From Zingiber officinale (Eukaryota > Streptophyta > Magnoliopsida > Zingiberales > Zingiberaceae): DNA of 64,000 nucleotides. This document shows positions 33,540-44,769 of this stretch, piece by piece (within the stretch, counting starts at the first letter, position 1; each line of letters begins with the position of its first letter). The position numbers were made by a program, and so were the translations under genes. Location of the stretch: contig NC_056005.1 in assembly GCF_018446385.1 (NCBI RefSeq), positions 44,211,461 to 44,275,460 on the forward strand, in the 5' to 3' direction. The notes below the pieces were generated by a model that saw only the letters and a program-made list of their open reading frames with translations, was not told where the DNA came from and did not search any database.

Positions 33540-35365
33540 TGTTAGTTAGAGCCCTAGAGCCAATCATTTGATGATTGTTGTATGGACTCATTGTATCATA
33601 TTTCTTATATATATAAAGGCATTTGTTTATGGTTATTATACTTACTTGTATTGGTGCCAAATAACTAAGTATAATAGCATCCTTGAGTAGAACGTTCTAA
33701 CCTATATCAATCAATTGGTTGAATCGATAGTGAGATGATATAGGGAACACTACTCTTAATCATTCCTAGTCAAGTATTAACATTCAGGGACAATGTTAAT
33801 GTGACGAGACTAGCATGTAGGTCAACTCGATGACTTGATCTCACAAGTCATTGATATAGAGATATCAAGTTGACACATGGGTATGCATTGGAGAATGTAT
33901 ACTGAATGACCCACCATGAGAAAGTATCATGGATCGTTATATGAGTGTCATATACTTTCTCATGTGGCTATTAGTATGACTATTAGTCCTTGGACCTGAA
34001 GTCACCATGGTTCCCTACATAATGAGTTACATACTTTGGCTTTGTCAAACGTCACCCGTAACTGGGTGGACTATAAAGGCGATTACTGGGTATGTAACAA
34101 ATTATGCGGAGGGATGTGAGTGATGTAGATAGGATCTATCCCTCCTATATAACGGGAGTGACATCTTTATTTTTGATAGAGTGAGACCACTAAGTGCATG
34201 GTCATGCCCAAGTGAGTCAATATGAGATATTGAGCTCATTTAATTAGAGTGAGTTTACTTGGAGTTCAAGATTTAGATTGATCAGAGGATGACACCGTCT
34301 ATGCCTCAGATTTGATCAATCTAGATGTCAAGGATAGAAGAACATTGTCACATATTGTGAAGAGTCACAATTAGTAGTCACAAGGTGATGTTGGATCTCA
34401 ACATTCTTGTAACTTGGGTAGTAATGATGTGTTGCTAGATACCGCTCATTACTTATGCTTCTAAATGGGTTTAGGAGCATTGCCAACGTTACAAGAACCT
34501 ATAGGGTCACACACAAAGGGCAATTAGATAGAGATTAGGTTCATTTGATGAACCAAGAGGATTAGGTTCATGTGATGAACCAAATTGGATTAGGAGTAAT
34601 CCAAAGTAAACTAATTGAGTTGGACTCAATTTGGTTCATGTGTTAAATGAGTCTAATTTGGACTTAGACTCATTGAGCCAATTTAATTCAATGAATAGAG
34701 ATTCATTAAATTAAAATTGACTTGAACTAATGGTTAGATTTGATCAACCATGGGAGAGAAGTGGTCAAGTTTGACTTGACTTGAGAAGAAGATGAAAGGC
34801 CAAGTTTAACTTGACCATTGCCACCTCATTTGTGAGTTGGTATTAAGTGGACTAATGATGATGAACCACATCATCAAGGCTAGCACATGTGTGTTCCACC
34901 TCATGAGGGAGATCAAGAGTTGTGACTCTTGATATCCCATGCAGGTTTAAAAGCCTTCTTGAAGTGGCCGGCCACTTTAACTCAAAGGTGAGTTTCATTT
35001 TTTTTGGTAACCTCCTTCTTCTTCCTCTCTACCCTTCTTCTCTCCCTCTCCTCCACCATTGCTGATCCTCTAAGGTTGCTAGCACATCTTTAGAGGTTCT
35101 CTCCATCGATTTGTTCGTGTGGATACACATAGAGGGTTGTACACTTTACAACCTTGAGATCCGGCGAACCTTGGACGAGCGGGATTTGCGAAGGGCTTCG
35201 CATCAAGGGTAATCTCTTTTTCTTTGTAGATCCAGTGTAGATCTAGGTTAGAGAAACTCATACACTTAGAAAATTTTACTTTATAACTTCGCACGGATCC
35301 GGTGGCATGGGATTCGGGGATTTCACAACGCAAAAAGCGGTTTTTACGGCCCGAAAAACCCAACA
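33540..35365 (+). repeat. 3' LTR of the Angela-like element
   Basis: Starts TGTTAGTTAGAGCCC and ends ACCCAACA; colinear with the 5' LTR with only scattered substitutions. It contains two GGTTCAT-ATGAACC palindromes (34540-34585). Open frames such as 35079-35363 on the minus strand are LTR shadows. Confidence 0.93.
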
Positions 35366-35370
35366 GCTCA

Positions 35371-35490
35371 CCAATAAAATCATTTGATAGGATTAGATTG
35401 ACTTGCTAGAGATTATGATGCACTATTTAATCATATGAGTTTAGATGCAGTTTTTGCTTGAGGACAAGCAAAGGTTTAAGTCTGGGGATG
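35371..35490 (+). other. Level-3 gypsy element: end of internal region and polypurine tract
   Basis: Continues the sequence cut at 18595; ends TTTGCTTGAGGACAAGCAAA and then GTTTAAGTCTGGGGATG directly before the LTR. The GAGGACAAGCAAA signature before the tract is typical of Athila-type elements. Confidence 0.75.
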
Positions 35491-36294
35491 TGATATGCGT
35501 AGATTATATACACTTTTATGCATGTTTTGACACACATCTACTTATATTTCATGAGCATAATCTATGTTTATTGCATCTTATTTTATTATAATATCATATT
35601 TCTACTCCTTTTGTTCAAAGATCTACTCTTTGCTCGTTTTGATTGATAAGACATGATTTGGAGCAAAAACGGAGCTTAAATGGAGTTTAGAGCTTCCAAA
35701 GTATATGGGTCGTGTAACTCACACGGGCATGTGAAAACCAAGTTTTTCCCATGTTCTAGCTGTGTGGAATCCACATGGTCGTGTGGAGGTCGTGTAGAGG
35801 TTGTGTGCAATCCACATAGCCATGTGAGGGTCATGTGAAATTTTTAACACTGCAGACCGAAACTAAAATAGCCATAAATTTATGCTTGGTTGGAATTATG
35901 GGTTGTTTTTATATAAAAAAATGTAGATAACTTCAAGATCTACAACTTTGTTGAAGACTTTAACTAAAGAAAACTCCGTCTTGATGGTCTAAAAGACATT
36001 TTAATGAGACATAGCCATGCGGAGCCATGCTAAGGGCCATGTAAGGGGTGTGTGAAATCCACACGGTCGTGTCAATCCACATGGGCAATGTGGAAGTTCC
36101 AGAGAAGAAGAAGACTTTGGTCGTGTGGGCCACATGGGCATATCACATTTCCAGAAAAGAAGAAGACTTTGGCCTTGTGGACCACACAACAGTACCACTG
36201 GACCAGAGCCAAGATAACACATGGCTGTTTGGATTCACACGGCCATGTCACGACCAATGCCAGGGTTGTTCCAAGTGCTATAAAAGGGGGTTTT

Positions 36295-37450
36295 GTTGGT
36301 GTGGTTAGCAATAACGGTCTAACTCAGGTTTTGATGAATGACAAAGTAGATTAAGTTAGTTTCGTTGTGATCCAACACTTTGACTAAGTGTGCAGGAGAA
36401 ATCCAGCTAGGTCCACGAGCCGACCGGATAGCTGGTGCGAAGCCCAGCTAGGTCGATGGGACAATCGAATAGATGGGACAAAGTTCAGCTAGGTTGATGG
36501 GCTAACCGGATAGCTGACACAAAGTTCAGACAGGTCGACGGACTGACCGAATGTCTAGCACGAAGTCCAGCTAGGTTGGCGGGCTGACCGGATAACTGGC
36601 ACGAAGTTCAGACAGGTCGACGGGCTGACCGGATGTCTGATAGGTAAGTTAAGGTAAGTCACTAGAGGGGAGTGACTTGGTGAGGACGCGTTCCCAGTTA
36701 GGGAACTTTGGCGTCGATCCAACTTAGAACCATTTCGGGAATCTAAGTTAAGATCGTGACTAGATTCTGGTCTCGGTGAGACATAATCTAATTACTACTC
36801 TATTTGAATATAATTGTACTAACACTTTGTTTTGCAGGTTAGTATAACTTTTATTTTACCTCGGACTAACATTTTCTTGCAAGAAAACGAGTTTTTGGAA
36901 AATGGTGGTCCGGGTGCCCGGAAGGGATCCGGGAGAGTTGGTCCGAGCGCCCGGAACTGGTCCGGGCACCTAGAAGGCAAAAGTCTATCTCGTCGCAAAC
37001 GTGGAGTGCGCTGATTAGCCGGGCCGACGTTATAGTCCATGTGCTCGGAAGGGATCCGGCTATCCGGAGCACTCCTATAAAAGGAGCCTTCCTCCAGAGC
37101 TACTGACACTTCTTCTACGACTGCTTTGTTACGCTCTACTCCTGCGACGTTGCGAGGATTCTCCGACAACCTGTGACTCATTTCCTTTTTCTTGTTGTCA
37201 GTATTAGTTTAATAATTCCTGTACTTATTTTGTAATCATTTTTGCGAATTATTAGTGTTGCCCAATGAAAGCACTCGATGAGTGCGAGCCTTAGAGTAGG
37301 AGTCGACGAAGGCTCCGAACCAAGTAAAATTGGTTGTGTTAGCATTGCCCTTACTTTCCTTATTTCCACTGCGTACTCGAATTGATTTTTGAATTATTAA
37401 ATATTGCTATTCAACCCCCCCCCCCCTCTAGTGAACTCTACGATCCAATA
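36295..37450 (+). mobile_element. Solo LTR in the level-3 gypsy 3' LTR
   Basis: About 1.16 kb absent from the 5' LTR. GTTTT at 36290-36294 and 37451-37455 is the TSD; the first T of the TG start may overlap it, since the element reads TGTTGGTGTGG from 36294 and ends GATCCAATA (a decayed CCAACA). 36410-36640 holds about six 40-bp units around CAGCTAGGTCGA...GACCGGAT. CCCGG/CCGGG palindromes (36908-37065) lie upstream of TATAAAAGG (37076-37084). A run of 12 C at 37415-37426 precedes the end. Confidence 0.85.
37076..37084 (+). promoter_or_regulatory. TATA box of the solo LTR at 36295-37450
   Basis: TATAAAAGG, immediately after the CCCGG/CCGGG palindrome array. Confidence 0.6.
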
Positions 37451-38593
37451 GTTTTCTCCCCTTTTTCAATCATCTTGGATCTTGGGGAAGGGTTCTCCCT
37501 CTTGGGAGAGCCCTAGGCTTCATCCTCATCGATCTCTGTCGATCCATCCTCCTCCGGAGCAAGGGAACATATTCAAGAAAGCTACGCTTCAAGGATAAGC
37601 TTTCTACTCTCTTTGTCTCTATGTTTTGAGATGTAGTTTACTTATTTTTCTTGTCTTTGGTTGTAAATTCCCTTGCAATGGAGTAGATCTCTAGATCTAG
37701 GATGTAAAAAATACTTGTGATGTGATGTGGTGTATAAACTATGTATTTGGATATTTTCCTATACAATGAAGTGTTTATTATCATGTTTTATGTGTATTGT
37801 GCCTTGTATATGTTTGACGAAATGTGTGTGAGGGCAATTCATGTAGATGTAGGGTTTTGATCCCCATGTAGAAGAAGAGCCTTGGATTGTAAGACCATGG
37901 GACCTTGTGACAGAAGGTATCCCTTACTTTCTACGGTATTTCCTTAAAACGGAGTTTGATTCCCTACAAGGGAAACTAATTAGAGTTTAGAGGGTTCTTC
38001 CAAATTAATATTAGAAAGTGAATTGTGTAATCTAGGAATGTATGACTGGGGGGCCCTGTGACAGAGGGTAACCTTTTAATCGAACTTCCTAGGTTGTCTC
38101 TTCTACTTAATTGCATTAATCTACCATTAGGAAGTAAATCGGATAACTCTAGGAGCATATTACTAGGGGGCCCTGTGGCAGAGAGTAACCCTTTAACCGG
38201 ATTTTCTAGAGTTGCTTCTTTACTTAATGGCATTAGGACTTGGGTAGACTCTTTAGTGTGATCTATGCGAGGTTGTGCCGGACTCTAGTTAGAAGTCCTA
38301 CACGAGTATAAGCATGGAGTTAGGTAGATGAACAATGCATAGGGACATTAACTAGCATCATAATGAAACTGAAATCCTAGCATCTATCCATCCCCAAATC
38401 CAACTTCACTCTCTTATTTCTTCTCTCTCCTTCTCATTAACCTTTCTTATACTTACTCTCTTTCTCAACCAACCCTTCATTTGTCTAGATAATTCGTCAT
38501 GTGAAGTTAACTAGTACTTAATCAACAGTCCCTATGGGTTTGATATCTTTTTTATTACTGACGAAGAAACCATGCACTTGCGATATCATAACA

Positions 38594-39435
38594 CTACACA
38601 AAGGAACCTCTGAGGCAAAACTCACAAGATGAGATCTACTTTGCTACCAAATCAACAATCTTCGATTAGAGGAAGATGAAATCGTTGCACACCTTCACTC
38701 AAGGATAAGTAACTGATATTCGCTAAGGATAAGAATCTCGGAGAAAAGATAAGTAACTGAGATTCGCTAAGGTATGTACTTAATGCATTGCCTAAAAATA
38801 CTGAATGGGTATTATTAGCATATGCCTATTATATATCTAAGAATCTAGAATCTAGAATCAGTACTTTAGAAAAATTATTTTTAACTTTTAAAGTTCATAA
38901 AACAAGATGCGCAGATCTGAAGAAAGAACCAAAACACAACATTGCCCTAAAGGCAAAGATGGGCAAACAAGATTCAGAATCTTCTCTCGATGATAATGAA
39001 ACAACGGTGATGGTATGTAAATTTAAAAAGTTATTTAAAACTAAAAGATTTAATCAAGTGCAGGGTAAAAGAAGAAGAAGCATAAGATGCTACCACTGTG
39101 ATGAAGAAGGGCACGTGAAAGATAACTGCCCCAAATTGAAAGACAAGGACAAGAGCAAGAATAAGAAGCCGACCCAAACAACCAAGTACAAGAATCTAAA
39201 GGTGACGTGGGATGAAACGTCATCCGAATCGGAAATTGAAGCCATCACCGAACTTGTATTAGTGGCAAGTCATCAAGAAGTTGAAGACGAAGCAAGCTCA
39301 TTCAAAATGAGCATTGAGAGCTTCGATGAAAGGGGAGCGACATTGAAAGAAAGCATTACTTCAGGGGGAGCTTCAAATTGCAGGATCGACAAGGTAAGTC
39401 AGGTACGGTCTCTTCATCCTGACAAATTATTTTAG
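38594..39435 (+). pseudogene. Gag C-terminal part with CCHC zinc knuckle, level-2 element
   Basis: This continues the split Gag. After a stop-rich stretch, an open frame from 38788 (215 codons) carries a lysine-rich region and a zinc knuckle CYHCDEEGHVKDNC (Cys101, Cys104, His109, Cys114 counted from 38788), then an acidic tail. In another frame, 39460-39730 still reads as a Gag tail ending in an NLYWVP-like segment, the counterpart of NRYWVPRS in the SIRE-like element at 29.4 kb. No protease DSG/DTG motif or later pol domain follows before the polypurine tract. Confidence 0.75.
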
Positions 39436-40317
39436 TTTGTTAAATTATTAACAAAGAATTGTTGTATGTTAGAAAAAGAAAACAAAGAATTAAAATTATT
39501 CTTAGCTACTACTTGTTGATTAGAGGATTTCGATAAAATTAAAATTAAGAATGAAAAATTATAAAAAGAAATAGAAATTTTGAAAAATCGTGCATGCTCA
39601 AATATTCAACATATTAGAAAATACAATGGATTAAATTGGTACCTCAAATACCATAAGAGATAAATTAGAAAAATCTCACAGAAATACATTCCTAAAAATT
39701 TTTTAATTAACTAGTAGGAAAAAACCTATATTGGGTTCCAAAATCATATTTGGATTGATTTTTTTTTAATTAGGACTTTTAGAGAGAAAATTAAATGTTT
39801 AATTTCTTTAAGAGGCTTTGTCTAGAAAATGTTTGTTGCTCGAATAACCAAGAAGGCCTAGTGTCTCGTCATAGTCTGGAAGCCAATTATTGAAATGAAT
39901 GTTTAATTAACAAACTGATAAGCATGTAATAATAATTAAATAATGCTTTCAATATTTATCAAAAAATACTATTAGAAATCACTTAGAAATTATTTATCTC
40001 GTAAAATTTAAAATTTTTAAAAGTGTTAGAAATTTTTCTAAAGTAATTTCTTAAGCAAAATTTTTTTATTTAACTTGTTTTCTTAACTCAAAATTTTTTT
40101 CAGGCTTAAGCTTTAAATTTTTTTTAACAGTCTTCCTTAGACTTTTTGACTTTACTGATTTTTTAAAGTACCTTCTTTAATGTGATCAAAGGAGGAGAAG
40201 GAAAGATTAAGTCTAGGGGGAAGGTAGTAATTTAATTTTTGTATATTTTTGAAATACTTCTCTATGTTTATTTATCCTAACTTAACTTGGATTTGATCAC
40301 ATCAAAAAGGGAGAGAT
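39436..40317 (+). other. Level-2 element: decayed Gag tail, 3' noncoding region and polypurine tract
   Basis: AT-rich, with a decayed coiled-coil-like tail of Gag to about 39730 and no recognisable coding beyond that. It ends with the polypurine tract AAAAAGGGAGAGAT (40304-40317). Pol is absent, not merely degraded: only about 0.9 kb separates the Gag frame from the LTR. Confidence 0.65.
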
Positions 40318-42819
40318 TGATGGTACCCCATGGTAGTTTTGATGTGATCAACCAAGTCAGGTTAAGTCCTGTTGGTATTTAACCTCTATGTCTAAGTGTG
40401 CAAGAGTTTAGGAGTACAAGAAGTCGAGCGAGAGATGCAGCTAGCAAGAATGATGGCACAGGAGAGAGCCTGAAGGATCAAGAAAGTGCAATAGAGGGAG
40501 GAGGGTTGAATATCGCACGTTTAAAAACTCTTTTCTTTTTCAACTTTAAATCAAAGTAGTGCAGCGGAAAGTAAAGAACAATTTCGGTTACTTGATTTGG
40601 AGCCTACGTTGACTCCTACTCCAAGGTCCGCGATCCTTAATCGCATCGTTGGGCAATCCACTAAAACTCTTTTTTCCAAAACCTCTGGAAAGAAGCAATT
40701 CGTACAATGAATTGAGTAAGATAGTAATAGCCTACTATCTTACTTAAAATTAAGTACAATGTAAGCAATATAAAATTATACTGATAGTAGATGAATGCTA
40801 AAGCTCGGTCGACACTTGATTGAAGTAGTACCTTGCTTGAAAACGAAGCGTAGAGTAGCAGTACAAGCATCTTTACATAGAGATGAAGTGGTGAATGGAT
40901 TCGTCACTGAGCCTCGGACCTCGAGCTCTTTTTATAAGAATGGTCAACATTAGGTCGACTGATTCTTGGGTTTGGTCGACCGAACCCACTCCCTTCCTTC
41001 TTCGTTGAGACCTGATCTTCGAGCATTAACTGATCTTTAATGGTTCAGTCAACCGATCCCCTTGTTCAGTGACTGAACATTGACCTTCCCTATTCGCCGA
41101 GATATGGAATTAATGTGCCATTAATGTCTTTATTGTTCGGTTGACCAAACCCTGGGTTCAGTCGACTAGTCAGTCGGTCTTCCTTCTTTGCTTTGGCTCG
41201 ATCTGATATGTGCTCAGTCATCAGGGTTCGGTCAACCAATCCACTAGTTTGGTTGATCAATTAGGCCAGATCTACAAGATAATGTTAGATAATATAATCC
41301 TGTAAAACAAAGATTAGAACATTAATATTATATTTGATGCATGAGTAGTATTAGACAGTAGAACTGTCTTGATCTCAACTTGGAAATCTTCACGGTTTCT
41401 TCAGTTAGATTAGCGACCTTAGGTTGTTCCTTTCAGGAACATGACCTCACTGTCACTCCTCCAGTTGCATACCTCAACTTACCTGTCAAACATTGGTCCT
41501 CCAAACTTATTTGGACTTTGCATGCTCAGTGTCTGATCGCCTAGTCCACTAAGACTTTTCTTGCAATACTACATTAGCCAACAATAATAATAGTAATACA
41601 TAATACTATGGTAAACCTAAACTTAGATTTACTGAGATCTTCTGGTCTGGTCGACCGCATGTGGTCGACTAGAAACCATCCGATCAACCTTGCTTGGAGT
41701 TCACTCCTCCAAGACTTCTCGTTAACTAAGGTTATCTCACCCTAGGATTTTCTCCATCTGGTTTCACTCACCAGAACCTAAGGTTACCACCCCTAGGGTT
41801 TTCTCCACCTGGCTTCACTCACCAAGACTCAGTATTCGACTACCCAGGGATCATGTCCTCCAGACCTATCGAATCCACCTGACTTCTATGATCTACTAAG
41901 ATTTCGCTTGCTTAGCCTATAACTATGACATCCCTTGCCTAACCGCAGTTAAGACTAGCCACTCGATTGATTTCTCACCCTTGCCTAGCCATGACTAGGA
42001 TTTCCATAATCAAGCTCCATTAAACATATTTGTCGGACATTAAAACCTTGGAGGTCAATTGCACTAACAAAGACGATGGGATCGGTGCGTCCGAGGGATG
42101 AGGTGCTGCGGAAGAGTACACAGGCAGACGAGAAGGAAGCGTGCATCGGTTCAAGGAACGAGAAGTTGGGAGGAAGACTACTCAAGCAGAATGCCAGAAA
42201 ATGAGTTTGGGTGAGACCTATTTCGGGTAGCCAAAATCACCTAAGCGATCAGAGCAGCAAGAGAGCCAAAAGATAGCTACAGAGCTACTGGAGGCACCCT
42301 CGATGGAGTTAAAGGCTCCTCCGTATCTTTTAGTGGGAAGGCGCCTTCAACAGGGTTGAAGGCGCTTCAACTCACCATGGAAGGCGCCTTCAACCCTGTT
42401 GAAGGTGCCTTAGACAAGGCAAAAGTGAACATTGGTGAGGATAAAACTTTATCCTCGCTTGCCTCGTTAGAGGCGCCTTCCAACCCTGGATAAGGTTTAC
42501 CAAGGGCTATAAAAAGATCCCTAGACCTAGGAAATGGATCAACAATTCCTGTATTCATTTACTAACTACTTTTTGAGCTTCCAACGAGTATAAGAGGCTT
42601 CTCTACCTTCAAAGAACGAGACTTTTACTGAATTTACTTGCCTTGGATTAACAACCACTAGGTTGTAACTAAGTAACTCTTTTGGCATCTTCTTTTTAAG
42701 TTGTTCATTTATTCTATTTTTAACTGCATTACTAATCTGAGTTAAAAGATCAGGAAAGGTTTTGTTTTATTTCTTAACAGGCAATTCACCGTCCTCTTGC
42801 CGACCTACCTAGGCCATCG
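40318..42819 (+). repeat. 3' LTR of the level-2 element, interrupted by a solo LTR
   Basis: LTR sequence is 40318-40479 and 42079-42819, homologous to 4576-5486; the interruption is the minus-strand solo LTR. Its palindrome array (42300-42480) and TATAAAAAG (42508-42516) match the 5' LTR. Confidence 0.8.
40480..42078 (-). mobile_element. Solo LTR, minus strand, in the level-2 3' LTR
   Basis: About 1.6 kb absent from the 5' LTR. GGATC at 40475-40479 and 42079-42083 is the best TSD candidate, because the 5' LTR has a single GGCTC there. The ends under this placement are not TG...CA, so limits are uncertain by about 10 bases. The minus-strand reading is supported by TATAAAAAG (40928-40936, complement) with an array of GGTCGACTGA/TCAGTCGACC-type repeats upstream (40945-41270, 41640-41690). 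The right part has three CACCTGGCTTCACTCACCA-like repeats (41750-41830), resembling those in the SIRE-like LTR. Confidence 0.65.
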
Positions 42820-43005
42820 GACATGACCCATGCTATAGGGTTTTAACCCCCTAAATTCATGTCACACTGTCATGTCAAAAGACATGGTCACTTTGTGAGA
42901 GCCTTTAGATATATATATTTTTAAATGTCTTTTGACACAGTTGTGTTAAAACAATGTGAGCATATCGTGACTTCTTTTGTGAACTCCTCAAAATTGGCAT
43001 GGTCA
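42820..43005 (-). other. Athila-like internal fragment between insertions
   Basis: A short remnant of the level-1 element with direct repeats of CATGGTCACA and TGTCAAAAGACATGGTC, continued at 52723-52756. No coding sequence recognised. Confidence 0.5.
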
Positions 43006-43017
43006 CACTATGTGAAA

Positions 43018-43560
43018 AATGACTTTTTACTTCGTTGATTACCTGAAGTAAAAGACCTGTTTTTACCGAAGTAGACACGCGTGAAGTAAAAAGATTCATT
43101 TTACTTCGGATAAACTCCGAAGTCGTAGGCCCAGAAAAACGAAGTCGTATTAGGTGTCGGGTTCGGACATATTACGAAGTAAAAAGTGCATTTAACTTCG
43201 TCGATTTTTAAAAACACTGAAATAATTAATCCTTTTCGACTTCATCGTTTAGTATTTGTTGTGAAGTAATATACCAACTTTAACTTCGGTTAAAAATGAA
43301 GTAATGGATTACTTTTACTTCGACATATATCGTTAATTCCTGAAGTAATTATCGATTAAATTACATTTAGCTTCGTTCTGGATCGAAGTAATAGATAGAT
43401 ACTACTTCGGAATTTTTGGTAATAACCGAAGTAGTTGATACTATTTTACAGCAACAAATTGTATTGCTTCGAAGTTATAAGTAGATTTTACTTCAGATTT
43501 TATGAATAAAGTGAAGTATTTTTTCTCTTTTTACTTCATTATTTTTAGACTTCAGTAATT
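43018..43560. repeat. CACTA-3 left subterminal repeats
   Basis: More than 20 copies of TTACTTCG and its complement CGAAGTAA in both orientations, often paired as hairpins; presumed transposase-binding sites. 43561-44760 between this array and the protease gene has no recognised coding; it includes CA-rich microsatellite sequence at 44380-44450. Confidence 0.85.
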
Positions 43561-44769
43561 TTGAGCATCACAAAAGGTAACTTCATAAGCCTTGATTTCA
43601 GCATATGTTTATACAAAACAAATCTCCCTAAATATGGTCAAAATGAGCCATAAAAAACCAAAAACATGTACTGGTTCATTCACACAACCTGCAATTCACT
43701 CCAAGAACGAGTACACAAATTCACTCCATTCAATTCTCACTTCATCATATTGTGTCTGCGTATAGTACTGGTTCTTCACACAACCTGCAAACTGCAATTT
43801 AGAAAGAACCATCATGTTATGTTTTGTAACTGAAAACTTTAAATCAAAACACAGTAAGTTGACAAAAAAAATCATGAATTAAATTAACAAAAGCATTATA
43901 AGACAAATAAATATATATTTTTATATGCACTCTTATAGTAACAATTTTGTTCGAATTATAACATGTGGGTCACAGAAGCCTAAATAAATTTGGGCCTTAC
44001 ATGCTCATTATTTTACTGGACTAAAAGTTGAGGCATTGTCTATCACAAAAGAATATTTTTAAAAAAATCTGCCTGAAGTAAGCTCAGGTTGTGTGAAGTC
44101 TAGCAACACTTGAAGTAAGCTAACTGAAGTAAGCATTATCTATCAAAAAGATAATTTTTGGAATCCTAAAAAAATCTGCCTAAAGTAAGCTCAGGTTGTG
44201 TGAAGCTCAAGTTGCTTAACATATCTGTAGCTAACTTTTGCAAAAAATCTGTTATGTTTTATAGGCAATTTTTGGAATCCTAAAAATCAAAGAGAAGTAT
44301 AACCCAGCAACTTGGATGCTTGAAGTAAGCTCAGTGGCTACAGAAGCCCGATTTGGAATGGATTTTGCAGAATACTCAACCCCCCCCCCCCCACACACAC
44401 ACAATATTACTAAGCACACACACACACACCCCATTACTAAGCACATACACACTTTGTATAGACAAATAACTCAAAAAAAACCCCTATTCACCTTTCCCCT
44501 CTTCCCACAGGAAAGTACGCATGTTAGCCCCAAATCAGTTACTAATTTCCCCCAGCTACTAATAGAACTATGCATAACATAGTTTTGTATAAAACCATAA
44601 AAAGGGTGTCATCTAAGGGCGAGGAAAAAAAAGAAGGAAAGAAGTCATATCAAAGCATGAGAAGAAAGCAGTAGCAGGGCGTGAACGATTTGATTCAGTG
44701 TGCAACACTATATCGATTTGATTCAGTATGTGCATTCCTGTTCAAAATGGAAGAAATTCACACACCTTC

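Larger units (their letters stand above)
18596..35365 (+). mobile_element. Level 4: Angela/BARE-like Ty1-copia retrotransposon
   Basis: LTRs 18596-20421 and 33540-35365 (each 1826 bp, nearly identical), TSD GCTCA at 18591-18595 and 35366-35370. Initiator tRNA-Met PBS at 20423, leader of about 1.5 kb, gag-pol in copia order (Gag, protease, integrase, RT, RNase H) 21959-25825 and 33433-33525, and a polypurine tract before 33540. Long LTRs, a long leader and a Gag starting ...LRSVLDKDKLNGANFLDWYR favour the Angela/BARE lineage. The RNase H end is split by the SIRE-like element. Frameshifts and stops make it inactive. Confidence 0.92.
5838..38593 (+). mobile_element. Level 3: gag-only Athila-related gypsy element (LARD type)
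   Basis: TSD CTACA at 5833-5837 and 38594-38598. LTRs begin TGATATGCGTAGATT and end ATCATAACA. The 5' LTR is 5838-15929, split by CACTA-2 (about 1.93 kb without it); the 3' LTR is 35491-38593, split by a solo LTR (about 1.95 kb without it). The internal sequence, 15930-18595 and 35366-35490, carries a CCHC-bearing ORF relic but no pol. LTR, polypurine tract and 3' noncoding region resemble the level-1 Athila-like element, so that family is the likely source of its enzymes. Confidence 0.9.
35491..38593 (+). repeat. 3' LTR of the level-3 gypsy element, split by a solo LTR
   Basis: Starts TGATATGCGTAGATTATATA, uninterrupted at the site where the 5' LTR carries CACTA-2, which proves that insertion. 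LTR resumes at 37451 after the solo LTR and ends ATCATAACA. It is visibly more diverged from its partner than the Angela or SIRE-like pairs. TATAAAAGG at 36279-36287. Confidence 0.88.
4576..42819 (+). mobile_element. Level 2: gag-only copia-type LTR retrotransposon
   Basis: It has LTRs of about 0.9 kb (4576-5486; 3' copy 40318-42819 interrupted by a solo LTR), an initiator-methionine tRNA-type PBS (5487-5500) and a polypurine tract AAAAAGGGAGAGAT at 40304-40317. The flanks are GACAC (4571-4575) and GACAT (42820-42824), an imperfect TSD. Own internal sequence is 5487-5837 plus 38594-40317. It encodes only a Gag with one zinc knuckle; there is no protease, integrase or RT, so it is non-autonomous. 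A 32.8-kb gypsy element is inserted in its gag. Confidence 0.85.

Noticed and set aside
44380..44450. CA-rich sequence as a regulatory element
   Set aside because: Simple microsatellite in noncoding CACTA-3 sequence.
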